From assembly GCA_036346205.1 (NCBI GenBank), contig JARFJB010001911.1:1703001-1767000 (forward strand): a DNA stretch of 64,000 bases. Direction: 5' to 3'. The notes under the pieces are model-generated. The model ran no database searches. It was not told the origin of the DNA and worked only from the letters and a program-made list of their open reading frames with translations. Origin of the DNA: Vesta saturnalis (lineage: Eukaryota > Arthropoda > Insecta > Coleoptera > Lampyridae). The translations under genes and the position numbers were made by a program. Below, one piece after another: positions 11,717-23,260 of this stretch (positions are counted from its first letter, which is position 1; the number at the start of each line of letters is the position of its first letter).

Positions 11717-14167
11717 ACAAGTGACAAGTTTCTGCTAAAGAAAATTTCAATTATGTTATGCAATTAGATATTAGTAAAGCTATGTATTCCAAATGTACTA
11801 AACGTGTATGGTTTTTCAATTTAAATAATTATTAAAGACTAGCATTAGAACGCCTTCGTTATTAATGTCAAAATCGTTAATAATCTGTCACTTTATGGCA
11901 TGCGTGCAGTAATGTTGTGCCATAAAGTCGTCTTGACGACGAAATACGAAGAAAGAAATTGAACAAATTATTTATTTATATGAATACTAGAGTTAGAATA
12001 TGATCTGTAATTAATGTAATATTACAGAAATTATTGACTGATGTTAATATTAATGGTGGTATAAGACTCAACTCAGCTTTTTCTGTTTTTTAAGGATTTG
12101 TTCATCCACGTCTGAATCCATTTTGCAAAATTCGTTTATTTGCAAAAAATAAATGACACAAAATAATGTAAAACTATGGCAACTAAATATAACCGTTCAT
12201 GAACTCCCGTGAAATGATATTTTATGTAACGATCTGAAGTTATTATTTCATTTAAATTGTGTCTTAAAGTGTCTAGTTCGACCACAAAATAGCATATGTA
12301 ATTCGTTTATAATGCGGGATTATGGCATTCGTTTGGAAACTCCTGCCATAATCCCTTGCATTATAAATTAATTTCATAATATACTATTTTAATAATTTTT
12401 TTTAAGTTAATATTTATGGCTATTAATCTGTATCTGACACGAAGGTTTAAACGTCTACTTGACATGAATTACTGTTGTTATTTTCACAATGTTACGTATT
12501 CTCATTATAAACGTATTACAAGCGAGGTTGCATAATTATTCCTAAAAAATTCGTTATTTTATTTCTTTTAATTTCTGCTTTGTAAGTTGGAAGGTCGTGT
12601 GTTTTTCCACACCAGATATTTTGATTTGTTGCAATATGTATCCCCTATATTCTTGCTTTAGCTCAGCTACGCTAACGTTTCGCCTTTCTAATAAAAACGT
12701 AATTGGCGGTACACACAGCGTTAATTTTAATCCTAATAATACAATTTACTATAATCCTATGTTGCTTAGGAGCACACAAAGGTAAAAAATAAATTTTTAG
12801 GGTTGTATTTATATTATAGTAGGTAGTTATACAATATGTTAAGAAAATATTGCTCATGATTGAAAAATTAATTCAATGTTCTAATCTAAAGCACAAATAT
12901 CAATTCTACCTTTTTTTTTATTGTACAAACGCTATTGAGAGAAGTTTACACCTACCTATATTGTAATTTTACAGCTCATTACATTTTAAAGAACGAGTTG
13001 TGAATTTATTTAAAGGTAAATTTTATATCTTAAATCTTCTAATAATTAGCCCTAATTCAATGATATCTACATACTTAAATAAAGCTTAGACTGTAATCGG
13101 ATTTGGTATTAAGTTCAAGGGATTATGTAATTTAAACCACCACTGTAATAATAGTTTTAAAATATTTCACTAGTACAAATCCACTATGCAAACAAAATTT
13201 AATGCATGAAATTTAACGATTACATTTCTTATGTTTTGTATGTGTATTTTTAACTTTTATTACCTTGTTTTGACCCTAATCTTAATCATAGTTTACACAA
13301 TTAAATTTTATTTCAAATTTCCCCTGTTTGAATATGTTGGATATTATTAAAACATATTCAATGCATGAAGGTGTTCTTAAATTGCGGATAAATTAATCAT
13401 ACATTTAAACTGTTACTTATTTATTTATTTAAAGATTTTAGCATCATTTCAATGTTTGTGTTCATTATAAAAAAGACAATTTAATATAATATAATATAAT
13501 ACGTATACGTTATAAGAATTAGAAGTAGATAGGCAACTTTCATGCGTATCAGTATTGTAATTGCATATGTTAGCCCACACATTGTCATATAACTAAAGCT
13601 GTCGATCATCTTTGATATATATATATTTAGGTAGTGCTTCTAATATGCAATTAAACCGTTAAACTGAAAAACCTAAACAATACGCTTAATTTTAAACCTT
13701 ATCGATAATAAAAATCTAAATACAGCATAACTAAATGCCAAAATTTCACATACACATTTTTTAACTTTTCCACATAAGGAAAAGCTATGTTTGTGTTTGA
13801 AAAATATGAAAATGTTTGAGATGTGTTTGTGCAGAATATCTCATTCGACATCTCAAAAACAAGTATATAATATAAGATGACCATCCGAAAAGCTGGCATG
13901 AGGGTTTTGATTAAAAATTGGGCACATGCGAAAAAGAGCTCGTCAACATCAATGTAAAATGGAAGGGGACCTGTTCTTTGCAACATTATCAAATCAACCC
14001 TTGTATATCATTGCAAAAATCAATGGTATTAAGATAGTTTATTTCAATCAATCGTTTTCGCAAAAGAAAGCTTCTTCTCACTCTATCTGAGAAGCTAAAA
14101 CCGAGTGGAACGTAATTTTTGGGAATACGGTCCAGTTGTACCAAAGATGAAAACGTAAACAAAAATA
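11717..14167. other. AT-rich stretch with two short hairpins
   Basis: No gene was recognised. Two inverted repeats are visible: about 11888-11934 (ACTTTATGGCA paired with TGCCATAAAGT) and about 12308-12365 (ATAATGCGGGATTATGGCA paired with TGCCATAATCCCTTGCATTAT). A frame at 13699-13992 on the minus strand has no recognised motif. Confidence 0.5.
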
Positions 14168-14660
14168 GTGTGTTTGAAAAAGTTTGATGCTGTTATTCAG
14201 AAATTTACAAGTAATACAGATACTTACTTTTGGGTTATAAAAAAATCACTACAAGGTAACGGTTATTCGCTTAAAGAAATTAATAATGTTATTGCGCCTG
14301 CTAAACATATCCATAAAGAAGAACTAGTGCTTAACGTGAGTATTGTTTCCTTCCTTTTCTAACTAACGTTACAGAAAAAATTTAAATTAACATGGTTTTT
14401 GGGCTGTTTATAAACATATAAAAAAGTTTAAAGGATATTTAATATGACCTAAATATGTTTCAAATCTTCTTTACGGTTCCAGAGCTTATAAGTTGTCTTA
14501 TTTATATGCAAAAGTATACATTGGAACCATAAAACGTAACTTTGATAGTAGACGTAAAGGACGTTATGAGATTTTGTAGATTGAGTCAACCAGAAAAGTC
14601 TGTAGTATCTAAGCATAGCTTAAATAATTTTTTCTACGTTCATTTAGTGCAACTGGAGAA
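14168..14660 (+). pseudogene. Penelope-like polyprotein fragment, plus strand
   Basis: Positions 14168-14362 encode the PLE linker upstream of the endonuclease (KKSLQGNGYSLKEINNVI, then HIHKEELVLNV), which matches the equivalent linker in the copy at 53.2-55.4 kb. Positions about 14485-14645 continue in shifted frames with a degenerate GIY-YIG start (AYKLSYLYAKVYIGTIKR) and then RLSQPEKSVVSKHSLNN. The spacing agrees with one PLE C-terminal half carrying frameshifts. It is the only plus-strand PLE in the window apart from the fold-back near 27.6 kb. It is non-functional, since neither RT nor termini are seen. Confidence 0.7.
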
Positions 14661-15367
14661 ATGAAAATTTTATTGCACGCTACGCCGCTTACTAACTTAA
14701 TTTAAAAGTAGCAAATGTAGAAACGTCAATAAATGTGGATTGATAACAGAACTAAACCTCATTCGTACATATCCTAAAAATTTTAGGTTTTGAAATGATA
14801 TTGTTTAAATAGGTGAAAGGTAATTAGGACATTGTATAATTATTAACCATTATAGTTAATTCAAGCAATAAAATTTTTCATTTCATTTGAAATTACTTTT
14901 TGTCCCTATCTAGTGTAGGAAGGTTGTTTCATGCGCACTGTATCGCTATGTTTTAGTTTTTTTTTACCAGAAATTGGATACGGATAACATACATGTTTCT
15001 TAGCTACTTATTAAAAATGTATTCGAATGTGGCAGTTTAAGTAAACGAAAAGTGCGATATGTTGTCCAACTCAATCTAAAGGTCTCGTTGCACAAACGCA
15101 CATCGCACAATAAACACTCTCTCTTTACACTTGTTACAAATAAGTTTGTCGGGACATTCAATTTCATAATATATACTATTTTATCAATGCAAACTCATTG
15201 TGTTGGTTTAAAACATATAAACATCAAAATGACTTCAATAGGTTTTTACGCGCTAAATTTTCAAGACATTGCGTATGCTTATTAAAATAAGCGGGTTGAC
15301 TAATAAACTCGTCGAAGACGGTCGTGGTGCGTAGTAAGTTGTCATAGAGCTGAAATATTGCTTTACA
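14661..15367. other. AT-rich stretch, no gene seen
   Basis: Nothing recognisable was found between the PLE fragment and the LINE 5' region. The small frame at 15052-15285 has no motif. Confidence 0.35.
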
Positions 15368-18300
15368 TATCCCGATCTTGAAAAGCGTAATTTGAACTTA
15401 TTTGCAAAAATGCAAACTCAAGAACAAAATAATCGCTAAGTGATTTAACTTGAGTTGACTGACAATAGTGTTACTATTATCCAAATTAATTGCCTGCCTT
15501 ACTTTGACTTTCCTCGCAATAATTAAAACAGAATTTATTTACAAGTCTGATATTTAATTACTCGCAAACCTCAAATATGATGAAACGAAGTGGCCGTCTA
15601 GTGGTAGGTACGTTGTGCTATCTGAATTAGATAGGCCGGATGAGCTAAGTGTTGCATCATGAGGGGCCGGTAAAAAAATGAAACCACTCATCGAAAGTAT
15701 CAACTTTCTGATTCACTACTGCAACATCCGCGGTATCAGGTCTAATCTTAATGCTGTTCACCAACATCTTGAACAATTACAACCCGATATATTGTTTCTA
15801 TTTGAAACACAAGTCTCCTCTGAAAACTCCGAGTCACCCGACTTGCAATTTCCTCAATACCATCTTCACTCTCACTTTCGATATAAAGGAGGCGTATGTG
15901 AGTACATCAAGGACAGAATTGCTTGCAAGAGGGTTTCTTCCTTAGAAAATAAAAATTTTGACGTGATTTGGTTTAAACATTCTGGTCCTAATTTTGCGAA
16001 ATTCTATTGTTGCATTTATAGGTCTCCTAATGACAGCAACTTTCAAGACTTCTTCGATTACCTTAGTATGAAAGCTGACTATCTCCTGTCTCAGTTTCCA
16101 TCTTGCAATATCTCATTTGTAGGCGATTTCAATGTTTATAACTCTAATTGGCTTCAATTTTTATCTACTACAAATCCCGCTGGTAATAGTGCAGAAACAT
16201 TTGCTATTTCATGTGATCTCACACAAATGATTTCTGAACCCACAAGAATCCCTGATAACCCTAACCATACTCCACATCTTCTAGATCTCTTTCTTACATA
16301 AAACCCTCTTGTTTATAAAACTTCCGTTCTTTCGCCTTTAGGTCTTTCCGACCATTGTCTAATAAAAATCATTTCTACTGTACCTAATTCCACTGTTGTT
16401 CGCAAAACCGATAGAACCTTGTGGTGTTTTAAGTCAGCTCGATGGAGTGGTTTACGGGATTTCTTTGCAACCTTTCCATGGCGTGAATATTGTTTTAAGT
16501 CGTCCTCTTCTTCGGACATCGCTCTTTCAGTATCTGAAGTCATCTTCATGGGAAAGGAGTTATACAGTCCCAAAAAACAGTACCGTATAGGTCATTCACG
16601 TTCCCAACCCTGGTTCAATAAGGCTTATTCTGATGCAATATCTTTAAAAAATAAATGATACATTAAATGGAAATCTAATAAATCGGTTGACAGTCATGTA
16701 GAATACGTTGGTGCTAGAAATATCTGCAAAAGTGTCATCACTAAAACTAAAAAGTTGTTCGAACAACGAAAATGCAATGAACTAGCTACATCTCCTTTAG
16801 GCAGTCGTAAATTTTGGTCTTTAGCAAAAGCCATTAGTAAAAACTTTCGAACATCTTCATTTCCTGACATCTATTGACGGATCGGTAGTTGCTGATTCTG
16901 TAGACAAACCAACGTTTTTGTGGATTTGTTTGCATCAAACTCGTGTCTCAATGATTCTGGAAAAGATGTCCCCTAGTCAACTCTTCTTCATACGTTATGA
17001 AACCAATTCATTTTCGGTACAAGCTCTTGGAATCGATCATCAGTAGGCTTGATCTCAATAAGGCGACTGGCCCAGACGGTATCCCAGCTATTGTCTTAAA
17101 GAAATGTTCCCCGAACTAGTACCAGTCCTATCTAAGCTCTATACGATCTCTATATCTTCTGGGAATTCCTTCATCATGGAAGTTAGCAAATGTTCAACCT
17201 ATTCCCAAAAAGGTGATAAGACCGATCCCTCAAATTACAGACCAATTGCCATCACTTCCATTTTGTCTAAAATCATGGAAAAAACCATCAATCAGCAACT
17301 GCTCACGTTCCTTGAAACTAACAAACTCCTTAGTGACCATCAATATGGGTTTATGCAAAGTCGTTCAACAGGCGATCTTCTTTCATATGTGACCCAAGTT
17401 TGGAAAATACAGTAGAGCAGTCCGGTGAAACAGTTGTAGTCACTTTAGATATCTCAAAGGCATTTGACCAAGTTTGGCATAAGTGTTTACTTGCCAAACT
17501 CACCTCGTTTGGGTTAAATGATACGCTCATCAACTGGGTTTCTAGTTTCCTTGATAAAAGACGAATACGTGTCGTAGTTGATGGCTTTTTTCAAAAGAAG
17601 TTAGCATTAACGCGGGCGTACCACAGGGATCCGTTATAGCGCCTACACTTTTCTGCTGTACATAAACGACCTTATTTCTTCAACAACTAACCCCATCCAT
17701 TGCTTTGCTGACGATAGCACTCTTCACTGTAGTTCATCTCAGTTTACTCATAGTGATAATCCACCTTCTATGTCAAATCAAGAAATTAAAGCTGAAATGG
17801 CAAATTCAATCAACAAAGACATTCAACGTATTCTCGAATGGGAAGCAATAATCTAGTTAAATTTAATGCTAACAAAACTCAGTGTTGCCTTATGTCCACC
17901 AAAAAGATCGATCATTTCCTGTTGTAAGTATGAATGGCTCAGTTCTTAAGTTTTCAGACTCTATTACTCTGTTGGGTATGACTGTATCTTCAAATCTCTC
18001 ATGGGTTGACCATCTTCTGTCAGCTACCAAAACAGCTGCTCGTAAAATAGGCTTTTGTACAGATCTAAGCAGTACTTTACCTCTCGACAACTCCTTCTGC
18101 TGTATAAGGCCCAAATTCGGCCTCATCTGGAATATAATTCTCACCTTTGGGTTAGTGCTCCCAATACGCTCTCGATGTCGTTGATCGTATTCAAAGAGAG
18201 CGATTAGGCTTATAAATGACCCGTCCTTAACTTCTCACATACAGTCCCTTGAGCATAGAAGGATGGTTTCAGTTCTTTCTTTGTATTATCGTTATTACAA

Positions 18301-18650
18301 CGGCTATTGTGCTGGTGAATTACATTCTTTGATACCATCTCCGGCTATCTTTGCGAGAAACACTCGGTTCGCTCATTCACATCATCAGTATGCAGTACAA
18401 ATCTCCACTTGTCGTACCAAACGGGCGCAATCCACATTTTTCTACACGGCTTCTAAACTCTGGAATGATCTCCCTAGTTCCTGTTTTCCTCTCACTTATG
18501 ATATGAGAAAATTTAAGGTAGCTGTTAATAGTCATCTATTGGCAATTCATTATCCCTCTATCCATCCTCCTAAGTGTTCCTGAGTGATTTATCACGATAG
18601 GCCTTATTTAGCATGTTCAGGTCCACAATCATCAAAAAAAAAAAAAAAAA
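15368..18650 (+). mobile_element. LINE copy 1 (APE endonuclease + RT), with 5' region and poly-A
   Basis: A nearly full-length non-LTR retrotransposon. The 5' region starts near 15368: homology with the inverted copy at 34241-34557 begins there. The ORF starts at 15678 and the element ends in a run of A at about 18634-18650. A single ORF with apurinic-like endonuclease and reverse transcriptase is visible; no separate gag-like ORF1 was found. The general style is Jockey/CR1-like, but I cannot fix the clade. Most of it (from about 15530) is repeated downstream as part of a tandem segmental duplication. Confidence 0.85.
15678..18583 (+). pseudogene. LINE endonuclease/reverse transcriptase, frameshifted (copy 1)
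   Basis: Residues 1-207 (15678-16301) form the endonuclease: CNIRG near the start, FETQ at the catalytic Glu position, then SFVGDFNVYN and LLDLFLT. A stop at 16299 and later shifts break the frame. RT pieces follow: KATGPDGIPAIVLKK (about 17055), SNYRPIAITSILSKIMEK (about 17230), DHQYGFMQSRSTGDLL, LDISKAFDQVWH (about 17446) and a FADDST catalytic box at about 17703, where most families have YADD. The C-terminus (18263-18583) has LWNDLP and FKVAVNSHLL. The enzyme would nick DNA and copy its RNA at the target. At least five frame breaks make it inactive. Confidence 0.85.
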
Positions 18651-18854
18651 TTTGGTGAATTTTCAGTTCAAAATACATTAAAATGGTTTATCACCTTTAA
18701 GTTCAATAACTTGCAAAGGTAATTACTTATCCTATGTACTACAAACAATCAACCAGTATATTTGGAAAATATCAACTTTATCTCGAGTATCATGGAATTC
18801 ATAAAACCAAGTATGCTTTGTATTATATGCATTTTGTAATTGTGATCTCATGTT

Positions 18855-19083
18855 ATTTGAGTTGTTCGGCCTATTTCAAGAGTTTTTATTTTTGTAGCGC
18901 AACGTTTCCAAAGAGGTTTCTGGTTCCGTGACTAGGATTAGTCCTAACGGAGACTGATTTCGCACTTGAGTCGAATTCATATACTTCTGATTTTTTCTCA
19001 ACCATTTCACTGCTCTCAGATTCAAACTTAATAATTAATACTTACTAGTCTGACGTCCTAACCGTTGAGCCACTAAGTAATCC
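18855..19083 (-). mobile_element. tRNA-derived SINE, minus strand (unit 1)
   Basis: Read on the minus strand from 19083, a tRNA-like head has an A box (TGGCTCAACGGTTAGGACG) and a B-box-like GTTTGAATCTG about 45 bp on. A body follows containing GAATTCGACTCAAGTGC and AATAGGCCGAAC. The same family occurs in unit 2 (about 23025-23252) and on the plus strand at 30893-31125. SINEs of this sort are transcribed by RNA polymerase III from the internal boxes and mobilised by a LINE. The partner LINE is not evident. Confidence 0.7.
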
Positions 19084-19093
19084 AATACAGATA

Positions 19094-19727
19094 TGAGGAT
19101 TAAGCGCAACATGCCTTATACAAATGTTGCTCGTTTAAGAGATAAAGGGTGTTCAAGTTAATAATTTTATTTCTAAATTTTCCATTAACTCAAATAAGTT
19201 TTTATAGAATCAACTTGAAAATTAGTATTATTATGTTTTTCATAATGACGAATAAGAATTTGTCATCAATTTTAACTTTAACGTTGCTCATAGACGCTGG
19301 TTACACACTGCTGAATAGATAAATCGATGCTTATCTTTTTTGTGTGGATAATCACATAAACTGAATCGAACATTTGGAAGAGCAACCTTTTTACAGGAAA
19401 ATACTTACTTGTTGGATTTTGATATCATGATCCGTTTTCGAGATATTTGCCTCCTAAAGTTTCAATGCAGTTCGGCCTATTAATAAAACTTTTAGTCCTT
19501 CAAATACAAAGTTGGCTATTGCTCTGAAAAAAATAAGTTGGCTTAAATGCATCTGACAGTATCATTACTTACGCTTGTTAGCTTGTGTCAAAGAGTGCTT
19601 AAGTAGTCTTATCTTTTCTTTCTGCTTTATTTGTACAAGAATAAGTAGTTAAAAAATGCCACGGTATAATGAGTTTTCTAACAGTGAAATGCGAGATATG
19701 GTTTGTGTTTTGCTCAAACAGATTTTA
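19094..19727 (+). mobile_element. Truncated IS630/Tc1-mariner left end (unit 1)
   Basis: This starts after a TA with TGAGGATTAAGCGCAACATG and matches 23261-23910, including the first 20 or so codons of the transposase (ATG at 19656, PRYNEFSNSEMRDMV). It stops abruptly at the duplication junction, where LINE sequence begins. There is no right terminal repeat, so it cannot move. Confidence 0.85.
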
Positions 19728-22700
19728 TTTACAAGTCTGATATTTAATTACTCGCAAACCTCAAATATGATGAAACGAAGTGGCCGTCTAGTGGTAGGTA
19801 CGTTGTCCTATCTGAATTAGATAGGCTGGATGAGCTAAGTGTTGCATCATGAGGGGCAAGTAAAAAAATGAAACCACTCATCGAAAGTATCAACTTTCTG
19901 ATTCACTACTGCAACATCCGCGGTATCAGGTCTAATCTTAATGCTGTTCACCAACATCTTGAACAATTACAACCCGATATATTGTTTCTATCTGAAACAC
20001 AAGTCTCCTCTGAAAGCTCCGAGTCACCCGACTTGCAATTTCCTTAATACCATCTTCATTCTAACTTTCGATATAAAGGAGGCGTATGTGCGTACATCAA
20101 GGACAGAATTGCTTGCTTCCTTAGAAAATAAAAATTTTGACGTGATTTGGTTTAAACATTCTGGTCCTAATTCTGTGAAATTCTACTGTTGCATTTATAG
20201 GTCTCCTAATGACAGCAACTTTCAAGACTTCTTCGATTACCTTAGTATGAAAGTTTCCATCTTGCAGTCATATCTCATTTGTAGGCGATTTCAATGTTCA
20301 TAACTCTAATTGGCTTCAATTTTCATCTACTACAAATCCGCTGGTCATAGTGCAGAAACATTTGCTATTTCATGTGATCTCACACAAATGATTTCTGAAC
20401 CCACAAGAATCCCTGATAACCCTAACCATACTTCACATCTTCTAGATCTCTTTCTTACATAAACCCTCTTGTTTATAAAACTTCCGTTCTTTCGCCTTTA
20501 GGTCTTTCCGACCATTGTCTAATAAAAATCATTTCTACTGTACCTAATTCCACTGTTGTTCCAAAACCGATAGAACCTTGTGGTGTTTTAAGTCAGCTCG
20601 ATGGAGTGATTTACGGGATTTCTTTGCAACCTTTCCATGGCGTGAATATTGTTTTAAGTCGTCCTCTTCTTCGGACATCGCTCTTTCAGTATCTGAAGTC
20701 ATCTTCATGGGAAAGGAGTTATACAGTCCCAAAAAACAGTACCGTATAGGTCATTCACGTTCCCAACCCTGGTTCAATAAGGCTTGTTCTGATGCAATAT
20801 CTTTAAAAATAAATGTTACATTAAATGGAAATCTAATAAATCGGTTGACAGTCATGTAGAATACGTTGGTGCTAGAAATATCTGCAAAAGTGTCATCACT
20901 AAAACTAAAAAGTTGTTCGAACAACGAAAATGCAATGAACTAGCTACATCTCCTTTAGGCAGTCGTAAATTTTGGTCTTTAGCAAAAGCCATTAGTAAAA
21001 ACTTTCGAACATCTTCATTTCCCCTGACATCTATTGACGGATCGGTAGTTGCTGATTCTGTAGACAAAGCCAACGTTTTTGTGGATTTGTTTGCATCAAA
21101 CTCGTGTCTCAATGATTCTGGAAAAGATGTGCCCCTAGTCAACTCTTCTTCATACGTTATGAAACCAATTCATTTTCGGTACAAGCTCTTGGAATCGATC
21201 ATCAGTAGGCTTGATCTCAATAAGGCGACTGGCCCAGACGGTATCCCAGCTATTGTCTTAAAGAAATGTTCCCCGAACTAGTACCAGTCCTATCTAAGCT
21301 CTATACGATCTCTATATCTTCTGGAATTCCTTCATCATGGAAGTTAGCAAATGTTCAACCTATTCCCAAAAAGGTGATAAGACCGATCCCTCAAATTACA
21401 GACCAATTGCCATCACTTCCATTTTGTCTAAAATCATGGAAAAAGCCATCAATCAGCAACTGCTCACGTTCCTTGAAACTAACAAACTCCTTAGTGACCA
21501 TCAATATGGGTTTAGGCAAAGTCGTTCAACAGGCGATCTTCTTTCATATGTGACCCAAGTTTGGAACAATACAGTAGAGCAGTCCGGTGAAACAGTTGTA
21601 GTCGCTTTAGACATCTCAAAGGCATTTGACCAAGTTTGGCATAAGTGTTTACTTGCCAAACTCACCTCGTTTGGGTTAAATGATACGCTCATCAACTGGG
21701 TTTCTAGTTTCCTTGATAAAAGACGAATACGTGTCGTAGTTGATGGCTTTTTTCCAAAGAAGTTAGCATTAACGCGGGCGTACTAGAGGGATCCGCTATA
21801 GCGCCTACACTTTTTCTGCTGTACATAAACGACCTTATTTCTTCAACAACTAACCCCATCCATTGCTTTGCTGACGATAGCACTCTTCACTGTAGTTCAT
21901 CTCAGTCTACTCATAGTGATAATCCACCTTCTATGTCAAATCAAGAAATTAAAGCTGAAATGGCAAATTCAATCAACAAAGACATTCAACGTATTCTCGA
22001 ATGGGGAAGCAATAATCTAGTTAAATTTAATGCTAACAAAACTCAGTGTTGCCTTATGTCCGCCAAAAAGATCGATCATTTCCTGTTGTAAGTATGAATG
22101 GCTCAGTTCTTAAGTTTTCAGACTCTATTACTCTGTTGGGTATGACTGTATCTTCAAATCTCTCATGGGTTGACCATCTTCTGTCAGCTACCAAAACAGC
22201 TGCTCGTAAAATAGGCTTTTGTACAGATCTAAGCAGTACTTTACCTCTCGACAACTCCTTCTGCTGTATAAGGCCCAAATTCGGCCTCATCTGGAATATA
22301 ATTCTCACCTTTGGGTTAGTGCTCCCCAATACGCTCTCGATATCGTTGATCGTATTCAAAAGAGAGCGATTAGGCTTATAAATGACCCATCCTTAACTTC
22401 TCACATACAGTCCCTTGAGCATAGAAGGATGGTTTCAGTTCTTTCTTTGTATTATCGTTATTACAACGGCTATTGTGCTGGTGAATTACATTCTTTGATA
22501 CCATCTCCGGCTATCTTTGCGAGAAACACTCGGTTCGCTCATTCACATCATCAGTATGCAGTACAAATCTCCACTTGTCGTACCAAACGGGCGCAATCCA
22601 CATTTTCTACACGGCTTCTAAACTCTGGAATGATCTCCTAGTTCCTGTTTTCCTCTCACTTATGATATGAGAAAATTTAAGGTAGCTGTTCATAGGCATC

Positions 22701-22812
22701 TATTGGCAATTCATTATCCCTCTATCCATCCTCCTAAGTGTTCCTGAGTGATTTAGCACGATAGGCCTTATTTAGCCTGTTCAGGTCGACAATCATAAAA
22801 AAAAAAAAAAAT
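19722..22812 (+). mobile_element. LINE copy 2 (duplicated, lacks outer 5' region)
   Basis: The second copy of the LINE starts inside the 5' region at the duplication junction and ends in a poly-A run at about 22798-22812. Relative to copy 1 it lacks the outermost 160 bp or so of the 5' region. This absence is due to the duplication breakpoint and not to 5' truncation during retrotransposition. Confidence 0.85.
19868..22760 (+). pseudogene. LINE endonuclease/reverse transcriptase, frameshifted (copy 2)
   Basis: This has the same domain order as copy 1 but its own damage. The endonuclease is cut by a stop near 20045 and a 16-bp-scale deletion near 20116. The N-terminal RT region is open at 20913-21281 (KATGPDGIPAIVLKK). 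Positions 21337-21786 hold SNYRPIAITSILSKIMEK, DHQYGFRQSRSTGDLL and LDISKAFDQVWH. The FADDST box lies at about 21867 in another frame, and the C-terminal domain spans about 22219-22641. It retains GFRQSRS where copy 1 has GFMQSRS, so the copies have drifted independently since duplication. It is non-functional. Confidence 0.85.
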
Positions 22813-23024
22813 TGGTGAATTTTCAGTTCAAAATACATTAAAATGGTTTATCACCTTTAAGTTCAATAACTTGCAAAGGTAATTACTTATCCTATGTACT
22901 ACAAACAATCAACCAGTATATTTGGAAAATATCAACTTTATCTCGAGTTGTCCCTATCATGGAATTCATAAAACCAAGTATGCATTGTATTATATGTATT
23001 TTGTAATTGTGATCTCATGTTATT

Positions 23025-23252
23025 TGGGTTGTTCGGCCTATTTCAAGAGTTTTTATTTTTGTAGCGCAACGTTTCCAAAGCGGTTTCTGGTTCCGTGACT
23101 AGGATTAGTCGTAACGGAGACTGATTTCGCACTTGAGTCGAATTCATATACTTCTGATTTTTTCTCAACCATTTCACTGCTCTCAGATTCAAACTTAATA
23201 ATTAATACTTACTAGTCTGACGTCCTAACCGTTGAGCCACTAAGTAATCCAA
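23025..23252 (-). mobile_element. tRNA-derived SINE, minus strand (unit 2)
   Basis: Duplicate of the SINE at 18855-19083, with the same A box, B-box-like segment and body. The mariner element starts 8 bp beyond its head. Confidence 0.7.
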
Positions 23253-23260
23253 TACAGATA

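Noticed and set aside
10233..11767. Long open frames on both strands (over 450 codons)
   Set aside because: They are translations of the GT satellite (His/Thr/Asp or Cys/Val/Ser runs) and exist only because the repeat lacks stops.
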